A stretch of DNA of 45,285 nt. Origin: AP-15 sp035570935 (GTDB lineage Bacteria; Pseudomonadota; Alphaproteobacteria; ATCC43930; CGMCC-115725). Where the stretch lies: contig DATMKU010000113.1 of the NCBI GenBank assembly GCA_035570935.1, positions 1 through 45,285 on the forward strand. Direction: 5' to 3'. A program made the position numbers and the translations under genes. Shown one piece after another: positions 16,314-26,134 of the stretch. A model generated the notes under the pieces. That model did no database searches. It saw only the letters and a program-made list of their open reading frames with translations, and had not been told where the DNA came from. Positions within the stretch are counted from its first letter, which is position 1, and every line of letters starts with the position of its first letter.

Positions 16314-17873
16314 TCAGGCCGCGGCCAGGGCGCGGCGGGCGGCGGCGAGGCACTCTTCAGGTCCGCCGCCGGCATCGACGCGGGTCCAGTCGATCGGACC
16401 GGGATCCTGGCGCAACTGCTGGTTCAAGACTTCCGCGGTGGCGTCGGAGGCGTCGCTTTGACGGTGGCGGATGCGGCTCTCCATGGCCGCCGCGTCGGCG
16501 TCGAGCCACAGTCCGGTAAATGGGACGCCGGCCTTGCGGGAAATTTCGGCAAAGGATTGCCGCTCCTCCGGCGTCAGCGACACGGCGTCGATGATCGCCG
16601 TATGGCCGGCGGCGAGAGTGGTGGCCGCGTTCTGCCGCAGGGCGTCGTAAACCCGGTGGGTGATTTCGGGGGTATAGGCCTCGGCCGGCAGCCGGGTTTC
16701 GGGCGCGGCACCCAGCGCCAGCTTGCGGGTGACGTCGCTGCGCAAGAGACGCGCGCCGGGGCGGGGTCCGAGTTCGGGCGCCAAAGCGGCCGCGAGGGTC
16801 GACTTCCCGCTGCCGCTCAGCCCGCCGATAGCGACCAGCCGGCATGGCGGCGGCTCAAGCGCGCCGTGCGCAAAATCGAGATAATTTCGGGCATCCTCCG
16901 CCATTTCTTCTTTTTTGTGCGGGTCTGGGGCGCGCATCAGCGCCGTCGCCGTCACATGGGCGCGGATCCCGGCGCGCAACGACAGAAACAGCGGCATCGC
17001 CGCCAAACCCGCGTCCTCGCCGCTGCGGTCGAGATAGCGGTTCAGCACCCGATTGGCCGAGGGTGCGAGCCCGCGATGCTCCAGATCCATCAGCAAAAAG
17101 GCGAGGTCGTAGAGAATGTCGATGCTGGCGAGCGCATCGGAGAATTCGAGGCAGTCGAACAGGGTCGGCTGGCCGTCGACAAGGCAAATGTTGCGCAGAT
17201 GGAGATCCCCGTGACAGCGCCGCACCTTTCCGGCTTCCCGGCGGGTTTCAAGCAAATCCCGGATCGCCGAAAGCGCCCGCTGCCATTTGTCGAGGATCGC
17301 CTTGACCGGGGCGGGATCGAACACAGCACCCGGTACGGCGGCGAGGACTCGATGGTTGGTCTCGGCAACATCCCTGAGCGCCGCCACCGTGCCCCGGTCC
17401 GGGCGCTGCTCGGCCGCGTCGTGGAACCGTGCTATATGGTCGGCGAGCGCGTCTATCAGCGACCCGTCCAGTTTTCCCGCCTGGGCGAGCGCATCGAACA
17501 GCAGCGCCTGGTCGAACCGGCGCATGACGACGACCCAGTCAATCGCCGAGCCGTTCTCGGCGAAGGCGACTTTGCCGGCCGCATCGCGTGCCAGCCGGCG
17601 CAAATTGAGATAAAGCGATGGCGCGGTGCGGCGGTTCAGCACCAGTTCGGCCGCGCACGCCGCGCGCCGCTGCTCGATGGTCGAGAAATCAAGGTAGGGC
17701 AGCTTGACAGCGCGTTTGAGCTTGTAGGCGTAGTCTCCGGCAAGAAACACCAGCGAAATATGGGTCTCGATCCGCTCGACCCGTTCAATCCCGGCCCCAT
17801 ACGAACCCGGCCGGCCGAGAAACGCGATCGCCTCGCGCTGATCGTCGGGTTTTACCTCGCGGGCCGAGCGCAC
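16314..17873 (-). CDS. Aminoglycoside phosphotransferase-like / AAA-type P-loop kinase fusion
   Basis: 519 residues. The N-terminal ~320 residues have a phosphotransferase-like (APH/choline kinase) pattern, with C-H-G-D-L-H-L-R-N-I-C as the catalytic loop and F-D-C-L-E-F-S-D after it. The C-terminal ~180 residues are a P-loop kinase with Walker A G-G-L-S-G-S-G-K-S-T and D-A-V-S-L as a likely Walker B-type strand. This two-domain arrangement is a known family usually annotated as bifunctional aminoglycoside phosphotransferase/ATP-binding protein; its substrate is not established and resistance should not be assumed. The GTG start shares one base with the xseA stop (TAGTG), implying translational coupling. 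Confidence 0.87.
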   Translation of the reverse strand: MRSAREVKPDDQREAIAFLGRPGSYGAGIERVERIETHISLVFLAGDYAYKLKRAVKLPYLDFSTIEQRRAACAAELVLNRRTAPSLYLNLRRLARDAAGKVAFAENGSAIDWVVVMRRFDQALLFDALAQAGKLDGSLIDALADHIARFHDAAEQRPDRGTVAALRDVAETNHRVLAAVPGAVFDPAPVKAILDKWQRALSAIRDLLETRREAGKVRRCHGDLHLRNICLVDGQPTLFDCLEFSDALASIDILYDLAFLLMDLEHRGLAPSANRVLNRYLDRSGEDAGLAAMPLFLSLRAGIRAHVTATALMRAPDPHKKEEMAEDARNYLDFAHGALEPPPCRLVAIGGLSGSGKSTLAAALAPELGPRPGARLLRSDVTRKLALGAAPETRLPAEAYTPEITHRVYDALRQNAATTLAAGHTAIIDAVSLTPEERQSFAEISRKAGVPFTGLWLDADAAAMESRIRHRQSDASDATAEVLNQQLRQDPGPIDWTRVDAGGGPEECLAAARRALAAA

Positions 17874-19303
17874 TAGAACAGGCTTCCCTGTTCGGGGCGC
17901 GGCGGTGTGCGGCGGACCGGGCGGCGCGGGGTGCGGCCGGCGATGGCGCCGACCTTGCCGTCGTAGAATTCGAGTTCGAGACCCTCGCCAGGCTTGATCG
18001 CGGCGGCTTCGGTCAAGACCCGCATGGCACCGTCGCGCACAACAACATAGCCGCGCGCCAGCAGACTTTCGTGCCGTTCCGAATGAGTGGCGAGGCGGCC
18101 GGCGAAATTGTCGAGCCCGTCGCGCCTGGCCTCGATCGTGCGCGCCATCGCCGCGCGCAATCGAGCGTCTGTATCAGCGAGCCGCGAGCCGGCGCGAGCG
18201 AAATCGGCGATCAGCACCTCGGGGCGCAGCCGCACCGCGGCAAGATCGAGTTGATGGCGGGCGGCGCCGAGATGCCGCTCGGCCGCCAGCCGCAATCGCT
18301 CGGCGCGGTCGTCGAGCCGCTGCGCCGCATTGCCGATCAAATCCTGCGGCAGCGGCAGTCCGCGCGCCAACCCGGCGAGACGCAGCCGGCGCTCGCCAAA
18401 CAGCCGGGAAAGCCCCGCCGACAGCCGCGACGCCTTGCCGGCGAGGTCCGCCACCAAATCGAGCCGCACCGGCACCGCCATCTCGGCCGCGGCGGTCGGC
18501 GTCGGCGCGCGGCGGTCGCTCGCATGGTCGATCAGGGTCGTGTCGGTTTCGTGCCCGACCGCCGAGATCAGCGGGATCGCCGAGGCCGCGGCGGCGCGCA
18601 CGACGATCTCCTCGTTGAACGCCATCAGGTCTTCGAGGCTGCCGCCGCCGCGCGCGACGATGATCAGATCGGGCCGCGGCACCGTTCCGCAGGGTAGGCG
18701 ATTAAAGCCGGCGATCGCCGCCGCGACCTGCGCCGCGGCAGCTTCGCCCTGCACCGCCACCGGCCAGATCAGCACGCAGCGCGGAAAGCGATCGGCGAGC
18801 CGGTGCAGGATGTCGCGGATGACCGCTCCGGTGGGCGAGGTCACGACGCCGATGACCTCCGGCAAAAACGGCAGCGGCTTTTTGCGCTCCGTCGCGAACA
18901 GCCCCTCGGCGGCGAGCCGCTGACGCCGCTCTTCGAGCAGCTTCAGGAGCGCGCCGATCCCGGCCAGTTCGATCGAATCGACGACCAGCTGATATTTCGA
19001 GCGGCCGGGAAAAGTGGTGAGCCGCCCGGTGCACACCACCTCCATGCCGTCCTCGGTCTTGATGCCGAGCCGGATCGCGGTCATCCGCCAGCACACCGCG
19101 TCGAGCACCGCCTCGGTGTCTTTGAGCGCGAAATAGCAATGACCCGAGCCGTGCCGCTTGAAGCCGGAGACCTCGCCGCGCACCCGGACATAGCCGAACC
19201 CGTCCTCGATCGACCGCCGCAGTGCTTGCGACAGTTCGGAGACGGTATATTCAACGATGTTGGCCCGCGGCGGGGCCGCGGTCAGAAGGTCATCCATCGC
19301 CAT
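17873..19303 (-). CDS. xseA: Exodeoxyribonuclease VII large subunit
   Basis: 476 residues from the ATG at 19303 (a second ATG at 19297 is equally possible; neither has a strong ribosome-binding site). The N-terminal OB domain begins with Y-T-V-S-E-L-S-Q-A-L-R and has the G-E-V-S-G-F-K-R-H-G-S-G-H-C-Y-F pattern. The catalytic domain carries V-I-G-V-V-T-S-P-T-G-A-V-I-R-D and A-R-G-G-G-S-L-E-D-L-M-A-F-N-E-E, followed by S-A-V-G-H-E-T-D-T-T-L-I-D. These are diagnostic of XseA, which with the small subunit XseB degrades single-stranded DNA. XseB is not in the window. The gene is divergent from purD and overlaps the downstream kinase-like gene by one base. Confidence 0.96.
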   Translation of the reverse strand: MAMDDLLTAAPPRANIVEYTVSELSQALRRSIEDGFGYVRVRGEVSGFKRHGSGHCYFALKDTEAVLDAVCWRMTAIRLGIKTEDGMEVVCTGRLTTFPGRSKYQLVVDSIELAGIGALLKLLEERRQRLAAEGLFATERKKPLPFLPEVIGVVTSPTGAVIRDILHRLADRFPRCVLIWPVAVQGEAAAAQVAAAIAGFNRLPCGTVPRPDLIIVARGGGSLEDLMAFNEEIVVRAAAASAIPLISAVGHETDTTLIDHASDRRAPTPTAAAEMAVPVRLDLVADLAGKASRLSAGLSRLFGERRLRLAGLARGLPLPQDLIGNAAQRLDDRAERLRLAAERHLGAARHQLDLAAVRLRPEVLIADFARAGSRLADTDARLRAAMARTIEARRDGLDNFAGRLATHSERHESLLARGYVVVRDGAMRVLTEAAAIKPGEGLELEFYDGKVGAIAGRTPRRPVRRTPPRPEQGSLF

Positions 19304-19350
19304 ATGATAGCCGAGCACGGCAGAGAGCGCGATGCGAGACGCGAATAGCT

Positions 19351-19376
19351 CCCTCTCCGCCCGGGAGCGGAGAGGG
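19351..19376. repeat. Short inverted repeat, family C-like, between xseA and purD
   Basis: CCCTCTCCG and CGGAGAGGG form perfect 9-base arms around an 8-base GC-rich centre. It is the core of the same palindrome family seen at 23528-23597 and 33719-33777, here lacking a clear outer stem. It lies in the 96 bp between the divergent xseA and purD starts, so it could affect either promoter. Confidence 0.65.
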
Positions 19377-19399
19377 TTTCGCGCTGGAGGGCTGACCAA

Positions 19400-20686
19400 A
19401 TGCGGGTGCTGGTGGTGGGATCGGGCGGGCGCGAGCACGCCCTCGCCTGGGCGATCGCGGCCTCGCCGCTGGTCGACCGGCTCTTTTGCGCGCCGGGCAA
19501 TGCCGGGATCGCCGAGGAGGCCGAGTGCGTGGCGATCGCCGCCCGCGACATCGCCGGCCTCGTCGCGTTCTGCCGGCGCGAGCGGATCGACTTTGTCGTC
19601 GTCGGGCCGGAGGCGCCGCTCGTCGCCGGCCTCATCGACGCGCTTGAGGCCGAAGGCATCGCCGCGTTCGGCCCCACCAAAGCCGCCGCCACGCTAGAAG
19701 GCTCCAAGGGCTTCATGAAGGACCTCTGCGCGCGCGAGGGCATCCCGACCGGCGGCTATCGCCGCTTCGCTAATGCCGCCGCGGCCAAGGCTTATATCGC
19801 CGCGCAAGGCGTACCGATTGTGATCAAGATCGACGGGCTGGCGGCGGGGAAGGGGGTCGTCGTCGCCGCAACCCTCGACGAAGCCCTCGCCGCCGTCGAT
19901 GCGGCGTTCGGTGGACTCTCCGGCGCGGCCGGAGTGGAGATCGTCGTCGAGGAATTTCTCGCCGGCGAGGAGGCGAGTTTTTTCGCGCTGTGCGACGGCA
20001 CTAACGCACTGCCGCTCGCCGCGGCGCATGACCACAAGCGGGTTGGCGACGGCGACACCGGCCCCAACACCGGCGGCATGGGCGCTTATTCGCCTGCGCC
20101 GATGGTGACCGAGGCGGTCCAGGGCCAGGTCATGGAGCACATCATCCTGCCGACCGTGCGAGCGATGGCGCGCGATGGCCGCCCTTACAAGGGCGTGCTC
20201 TATGCCGGGCTGATGCTGACGGAGCAGGGGCCGAAACTGCTCGAATACAATGTCCGGTTCGGCGACCCCGAGGCGCAGGTGTTGATGATGCGGCTGATCA
20301 GCGACCCGCTGCCGGCGATGATCGCGGCGCATGACGGGATTCTGCGGCAGGTCGATCTGCGCTGGTACGCCGATGCGGCATTGTGCGTCGTGATGGCGGC
20401 AAAGGGCTATCCCGAGGCCCCCGAGCGCGGCGGCGAAATCCGCGGTCTCGACCAGGCCGGCGCCGATCCCGCGGTCAAGATTTTCCACGCGGCCACGCGC
20501 CGCGACGGCGAACATATCGTCGCCGATGGCGGCCGCGTGCTCGGCGTCACCGCGCAGGGCCGCGACCTCGCCCAGGCCCGTGACCGCGCCTATACCGCGA
20601 TCGACCGCATCGACTGGACGCAGGGCTTTTGCCGCCGCGACATCGGCGCCCCACTGCCGCTGACCTCCATTAGATCGACGCCGTGA
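19400..20686 (+). CDS. purD: Phosphoribosylamine-glycine ligase
   Basis: 428 residues, full length. This enzyme ligates glycine to 5-phosphoribosylamine in purine synthesis. The N-terminal domain begins M-R-V-L-V-V-G-S-G-G-R-E-H-A-L and has A-P-G-N-A-G-I. The ATP-grasp part has I-K-I-D-G-L-A-A-G-K-G-V-V-V, D-H-K-R-V-G-D-G-D-T-G-P-N-T-G-G-M-G-A-Y-S-P and N-V-R-F-G-D-P-E-A-Q near residue 285. The gene is divergent from xseA and overlaps the convergent alcohol dehydrogenase by 17 bp at the 3' end. Confidence 0.97.
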   Translation: MRVLVVGSGGREHALAWAIAASPLVDRLFCAPGNAGIAEEAECVAIAARDIAGLVAFCRRERIDFVVVGPEAPLVAGLIDALEAEGIAAFGPTKAAATLEGSKGFMKDLCAREGIPTGGYRRFANAAAAKAYIAAQGVPIVIKIDGLAAGKGVVVAATLDEALAAVDAAFGGLSGAAGVEIVVEEFLAGEEASFFALCDGTNALPLAAAHDHKRVGDGDTGPNTGGMGAYSPAPMVTEAVQGQVMEHIILPTVRAMARDGRPYKGVLYAGLMLTEQGPKLLEYNVRFGDPEAQVLMMRLISDPLPAMIAAHDGILRQVDLRWYADAALCVVMAAKGYPEAPERGGEIRGLDQAGADPAVKIFHAATRRDGEHIVADGGRVLGVTAQGRDLAQARDRAYTAIDRIDWTQGFCRRDIGAPLPLTSIRSTP

Positions 20687-21785
20687 CCACCACCTTGATC
20701 GCGTCGTCGATGCGCTCGCGGGCATATTTGAGCGCCGTCGGCAATTCGTCGAGCGGGAAGGTGTGGGTGTGGATCAGCTTGGCGTCGAAACGCTTTTGCT
20801 TCATCAGCGCCATTGCCCGATGGGTAGCACGCTGCCCTTCGCCGCGGATGCCGTAGACATAGATGTTGTTACGGACGAGATAGGCGAGATCGACCGGCAC
20901 CTTTTCGTGCGGGAAGGCCGCGAGACAGATCCGGCCGCCGCGATCGACCATCTGCGCCGCCTCGTCGAGCGCGTTCGGCGCGCCCGAGCATTCCACGACG
21001 AACTGAACCCCCTTACCGCCGGTGATACGCTTGACGGCGGCGACGGCGTCCTCCTCGCGCGCATTGACCACATGATCGGCGCCGAGCTTTTTGCCGAGCT
21101 CGAGCCGGCGCTGCCGGGTGCCGGTCAGGATCACCGGGTCGGCGCCCAGCGCCTTGGCGACCGCGACGCCCAAGAGGCCGATCGGCCCCGGACCGGTGAC
21201 CACCACACCCTCGCCGGCGATCAGCCCGCCGAGCACGTCGAGGCCGTACATCGAGGTGCCGGCGGTGACGACGAGGGTCGCCTCCTCGTCGGTCATGTCG
21301 TCCGGGACATGGACCAAGGTGTTGACATTGTTGACCGCGTACTGGGCGAAGCCGCCATCGGTGGTGAAGCCGTTGGCGCGATGCCCCTTGGCAAGGTCGC
21401 CGTAATTGAGGCATGAGGTGTACATGCCCTGCCGGCAGCGCGCGCAGCGGCCGCAGCCGGCATGCACCTCGACGGTGACGCGGTCGCCGACCGCATACTC
21501 GTCGACGGACGGCCCGAGCTTGACCACCGTCCCCATATATTCGTGGCCGATCGTAAAGTTCTTGTTGAACGGCAGGCCGCCATCGACCATCGCCGGAAGC
21601 CCGTGCCGCATGATTTCAAGATCGGTGGCGCAGATCGCGACCGCGTCGATGCGCACCAGCACTTCGGCCGGCCCCGGTTGCGGGACCGGCTTTTCGGTCG
21701 GCAGGATCTCGCCTGGGCCGCCCAGCACCCAAGCCTTCATCCGCTCGGGAACCGGATGCTCGTTGCTCAACCGGGTGTGATCCAT
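20670..21785 (-). CDS. Zinc-dependent alcohol dehydrogenase family (MDR)
   Basis: 371 residues from the ATG at 21785 with a GGAG site 9 bases upstream; the frame stays open to 22220 but that part is unrelated. Catalytic zinc residues are C52 and H81-E82 (I-G-H-E-Y-M-G), and the structural zinc Cys are 111, 114, 117 and 125 (G-C-G-R-C-A-R-C-R-Q-G). The nucleotide-binding motif is G-P-G-P-I-G-L-L-G-V-A. The build is that of threonine/sorbitol dehydrogenase-like MDR enzymes, oxidising a secondary alcohol or polyol with NAD. Its neighbours give no hint of the substrate. It converges on purD, overlapping by 17 bp, and is divergent from the NDUFA9-like gene across 150 bp. Confidence 0.9.
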   Translation of the reverse strand: MDHTRLSNEHPVPERMKAWVLGGPGEILPTEKPVPQPGPAEVLVRIDAVAICATDLEIMRHGLPAMVDGGLPFNKNFTIGHEYMGTVVKLGPSVDEYAVGDRVTVEVHAGCGRCARCRQGMYTSCLNYGDLAKGHRANGFTTDGGFAQYAVNNVNTLVHVPDDMTDEEATLVVTAGTSMYGLDVLGGLIAGEGVVVTGPGPIGLLGVAVAKALGADPVILTGTRQRRLELGKKLGADHVVNAREEDAVAAVKRITGGKGVQFVVECSGAPNALDEAAQMVDRGGRICLAAFPHEKVPVDLAYLVRNNIYVYGIRGEGQRATHRAMALMKQKRFDAKLIHTHTFPLDELPTALKYARERIDDAIKVVVTASI

Positions 21786-21935
21786 CACGATTTTCTCCGA
21801 CAAAGGCCTTGGCGCCGAGGGTTCTAGCGCGATGCGCCGCCAGAGAGAAGGTGCGCCGTCTTTCGGCAATGCGCGGGTTGCGTTATAGAAAATCGGCCAT
21901 GACCATTGGTCGGGCGGTGCGCAGCAGGGGGACAA

Positions 21936-22880
21936 ATGAGAAATCGCCGAACCGCGGTGCTCGGCGGCTCTGGCTTCATCGGCCGTTATGTTGTCCAACG
22001 TCTCGCCGCCCGGGGCGATGTGGTCCCCGTCGGCTGCCGCCACGCCGAGGAAGCAAAGTTTCTGATGACGTTGGGCAATGTCGGGCAGATCGCGGCGGTA
22101 AACATCGCGATCGACGATGAACAGCGATTGCCCGCCTTCCTCGCCGGCAACGACGCGCTGGTCAATTGCGTCGGCATTTTGCAGGAGGCCGGATCCCAGA
22201 CCTTTGAGCGTGCGCATCACCTAGGCCCGGCGCGGATGGCGCGGTTGGCGCGCGAGGCGGGGATAGAACGGCTCGTGCACATTTCGGCGATCGGCGCCGA
22301 CCTGCGCTCGCCCTCGGCCTATGCGCGGACCAAGGCAGCGGGCGAAGCCGCGGTGCGCGACGCGTTTCCGACCGCGACGATACTGCGGCCGTCGGTTGTG
22401 TTTGGGCCGGAGGACCAGTTTTTCAACCGCTTTGCGGCGATCGCGATGATCTCGCCGGCCTTGCCGCTGATCGGCGGCGGCCGAACCCGCTTTCAGCCGG
22501 TCTATGTCGGGGATGTCGCCGATGCGGTGCTGAAATGCCTCGACGACCCGGCGACGGCCGGGCGCACTTACGAGCTCGGCGGCCCGAGGATCTACACCTT
22601 CCGCGAGCTGCTCGAATTGCTGCTCGGCGAGATTCGGCGCAAGCGGCTGCTAATCGGGCTTCCGTTCGGCGCCGCCGCGTTTCAGGCGCGGCTGATGTCG
22701 ATTCTGCCGAACCCGCCCTTGACCCCCGACCAGGTCGAGCTCCTAAAGCGCGACAACGTCGTTTCCTCAGGAGCTCTCACGCTCGCCACGCTCGGCATCT
22801 CGGCGACCGCGGTCGAGGGTATCCTGCCAAGCTATCTCGACCGCTTCCGCCGCGGCGGCTGGTACGCGAGGCGGGCTTGA
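21936..22880 (+). CDS. Complex I NDUFA9 subunit family protein (atypical SDR)
   Basis: 314 residues from the ATG at 21936, preceded by AGCAGGGGG. The N-terminal Rossmann motif is G-G-S-G-F-I-G-R-Y-V. The catalytic-type Y-A-R-T-K-A-A-G-E keeps a Y-x-x-x-K. F-Q-P-V-Y-V-G-D-V-A-D-A-V and Y-E-L-G-G-P-R-I-Y-T-F-R-E-L are hallmarks of the NDUFA9-like group. Bacterial members resemble the mitochondrial accessory subunit that binds NADPH; in alphaproteobacteria the gene is usually away from the nuo operon, as here. It begins a plus-strand run with the cyclophilin and the AmpG-like permease. Confidence 0.92.
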   Translation: MRNRRTAVLGGSGFIGRYVVQRLAARGDVVPVGCRHAEEAKFLMTLGNVGQIAAVNIAIDDEQRLPAFLAGNDALVNCVGILQEAGSQTFERAHHLGPARMARLAREAGIERLVHISAIGADLRSPSAYARTKAAGEAAVRDAFPTATILRPSVVFGPEDQFFNRFAAIAMISPALPLIGGGRTRFQPVYVGDVADAVLKCLDDPATAGRTYELGGPRIYTFRELLELLLGEIRRKRLLIGLPFGAAAFQARLMSILPNPPLTPDQVELLKRDNVVSSGALTLATLGISATAVEGILPSYLDRFRRGGWYARRA

Positions 22881-22946
22881 ACCGCTTTCGCCGTTTCTGA
22901 TGTTCGGATAATCTCGCCGCCTTAGCGGATATTCAGGATCACAGTG

Positions 22947-23507
22947 ATGGCAGCGTTCGCTCGGCTCGTCCTGCTGGTCATCGCGCTCGTTTTCGGAGGA
23001 AAGGCGATGGCGGCGGATCTCGAAAACACAATTTATCTCGACGTGCCGGCGGGCCGCGTCGTCATCGCAATGCGCCCGGATTTGGCGCCCGCCACCTGCG
23101 CCCAGATCAAGGCGCTGGCCCGTCGAGGTTTTTACGACGGGCTGACGTTTCACCGGGTGATCGACGGCTTTATGGCGCAAACCGGCGACCCGAAGGGCGA
23201 CGGCACTGGCGGCTCGGGCCACCCGCTGAAGGCCGAATTTTCCAATGAGCCGTTTGTCCGCGGCACGGTGGCGATGGCGCGCACCTCCGATCCCAACAGC
23301 GCCGACAGCCAGTTCTTCATCATGTTCGCGCCAGCGCCGTCGCTCGACGGCAAATACACGATCTGGGGCGAGGTCGTCTCCGGCATTGAGTATGTCGACC
23401 AGCTCAAGAAAGGCGACCCCGCCAGCAACGGCTCGGTCTCGAACCCCGACAAGATCGTCAAGATGCAGGTTGCCGCCGACGCGCAAAAGGCGCCGCCAAA
23501 GCCTTAG
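22947..23507 (+). CDS. Exported cyclophilin-type peptidyl-prolyl isomerase
   Basis: 186 residues from the ATG at 22947. Residues 1-22 are a signal peptide (L-V-L-L-V-I-A-L-V-F-G-G then A-M-A-A), so the enzyme should act in the periplasm. The cyclophilin core is intact: F-H-R-V-I-D-G-F-M-A-Q-T-G-D near residue 67, G-T-V-A-M-A-R near 106 and S-Q-F-F-I-M-F near 121. It speeds cis-trans isomerisation of prolyl bonds in exported proteins. It starts 66 bp after the NDUFA9-like stop and is followed after 17 bp by the permease, so the three are probably one transcript. Confidence 0.93.
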   Translation: MAAFARLVLLVIALVFGGKAMAADLENTIYLDVPAGRVVIAMRPDLAPATCAQIKALARRGFYDGLTFHRVIDGFMAQTGDPKGDGTGGSGHPLKAEFSNEPFVRGTVAMARTSDPNSADSQFFIMFAPAPSLDGKYTIWGEVVSGIEYVDQLKKGDPASNGSVSNPDKIVKMQVAADAQKAPPKP

Positions 23508-23524
23508 CCATTCGGAGACGGCGT

Positions 23525-24907
<1,383 letters not shown>

Positions 24908-25243
24908 AGTCGTAGGCCCCCACGCCCTGGACGAGCAGAAAGCGGGTATCGCCGGCCGAGCGATTGCTGATCAGGTGCGCCGTCTTTGGCGGGATGTGAT
25001 GGCGGGCGCCAACCTCCAGCTTCAGTAGGTCGCGGGGCGCCCGGGTTTCGACCGACAACACCCCTTCGAGCACAAAGTACCAGTCGGTGACGGCGCTGTG
25101 GAAATGCCAGGGGATCTCCTCGCCCGGCGCCAGCGTAAAAATCCGCGCTTGGACATCGCTGCCGAGCGCTACCGGTTCAACCGCTTTGATCGTGTAGCCC
25201 GGCCCTTGATGCGCCATTGCTTCGCCTCCTTTCGCGCCGCCGC

Positions 25244-26002
25244 TCAACCATAGGACAAAAGCTCGGCGCGGTGGCGATCGAGCCAGCGGCGCTGCCGCGC
25301 ATTCCCCGGCGCCAGGGTTTCGACCAAGCGCCAAAAGCGCGGCCCGTGGTTCATCTCGGCCAGATGCGCCACTTCGTGTGCCACGACGTAATCGACGACT
25401 TCCTCGGGGGCGAAAATCAGCCGCCAGCTGAAAGACAGATTGCCTTTCGCCGAGCAGCTGCCCCAGCGGCTCCTGGTGTCGCGCACGCTGACCCGCGTGA
25501 TCTGATGCCCGATGCGGGCGGCGAGTGGACGCGCCCGCCGCGCCAGCTCGTCACGGGCGAATGCCGCCAGATAGTCGCGCACGCGGCGCGGGAGGTGTAT
25601 CGGATCGCCGCGCACCCGGATTTCTGCGTCCGCGATCGTCACCGGCGGCGCCGCGGGATCGCGCGATCGCCTGATGCGATGCGGCGCGCCCAGCACCGGC
25701 ACGACCGACCCCTCGGCAAACGGCACCGGCCGCGGCAAGGCATCGAGGCGGCTCGCGATCCATCCGTGTTTTTCGCGCAGAAATCGCAGGCCGAATTCAG
25801 CCGGCACCCCATGGGGCAGGACCAGCTCGACCCGCCGTTCGGCCGCATCGATGCGCAGCCCAACGCGGCGCGCCCTCGGGCTGACCCGGATCGCGAGCGG
25901 AGCGCCGAGATCGAGCGCTGTCGATTGCCGGCCGATCTCGGCGAGCGTCGATTCGCCCTGTCGTCGCGATCGCCTGGCGTCGATCCGCTCAAAACCCGCC
26001 AT
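25244..26002 (-). CDS. YgjP-type (DUF45) zinc metallopeptidase
   Basis: 252 residues from the ATG at 26002, with GGGGAGG upstream. The diagnostic elements are S-R-W-G-S-C-S near residue 178, followed by the zinc motif V-V-A-H-E-V-A-H-L (H209, E210, H213) and the third ligand H219 in M-N-H-G-P-R-F-W. This is the YgjP/WSS1-like family, whose bacterial members are cytoplasmic and poorly characterised. It is divergent from ugpB across 132 bp. Confidence 0.93.
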   Translation of the reverse strand: MAGFERIDARRSRRQGESTLAEIGRQSTALDLGAPLAIRVSPRARRVGLRIDAAERRVELVLPHGVPAEFGLRFLREKHGWIASRLDALPRPVPFAEGSVVPVLGAPHRIRRSRDPAAPPVTIADAEIRVRGDPIHLPRRVRDYLAAFARDELARRARPLAARIGHQITRVSVRDTRSRWGSCSAKGNLSFSWRLIFAPEEVVDYVVAHEVAHLAEMNHGPRFWRLVETLAPGNARQRRWLDRHRAELLSYG

Positions 26003-26134
26003 TTGCCTTGCCTCCCCGAGAATTCTCATGGCCCGCCACGATGTCCTCGCAAAAGCTTTTCGTCTCCGTCTTGATTCCGCAAGCGGGTTCGCGCTAGCTC
26101 GCGTCGGAGCCGAGAACCGGCCGCAGGGGGCGAA

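Noticed and set aside
16314..17873. Aminoglycoside resistance enzyme
   Set aside because: The phosphotransferase-like half belongs to a widespread fusion family coupled here to xseA; nothing indicates drug modification.
16065..17876. 603-codon plus-strand open frame
   Set aside because: It is a shadow of the SDR 3' end and of the kinase-like gene, with low-complexity Arg/Gly-rich translation.
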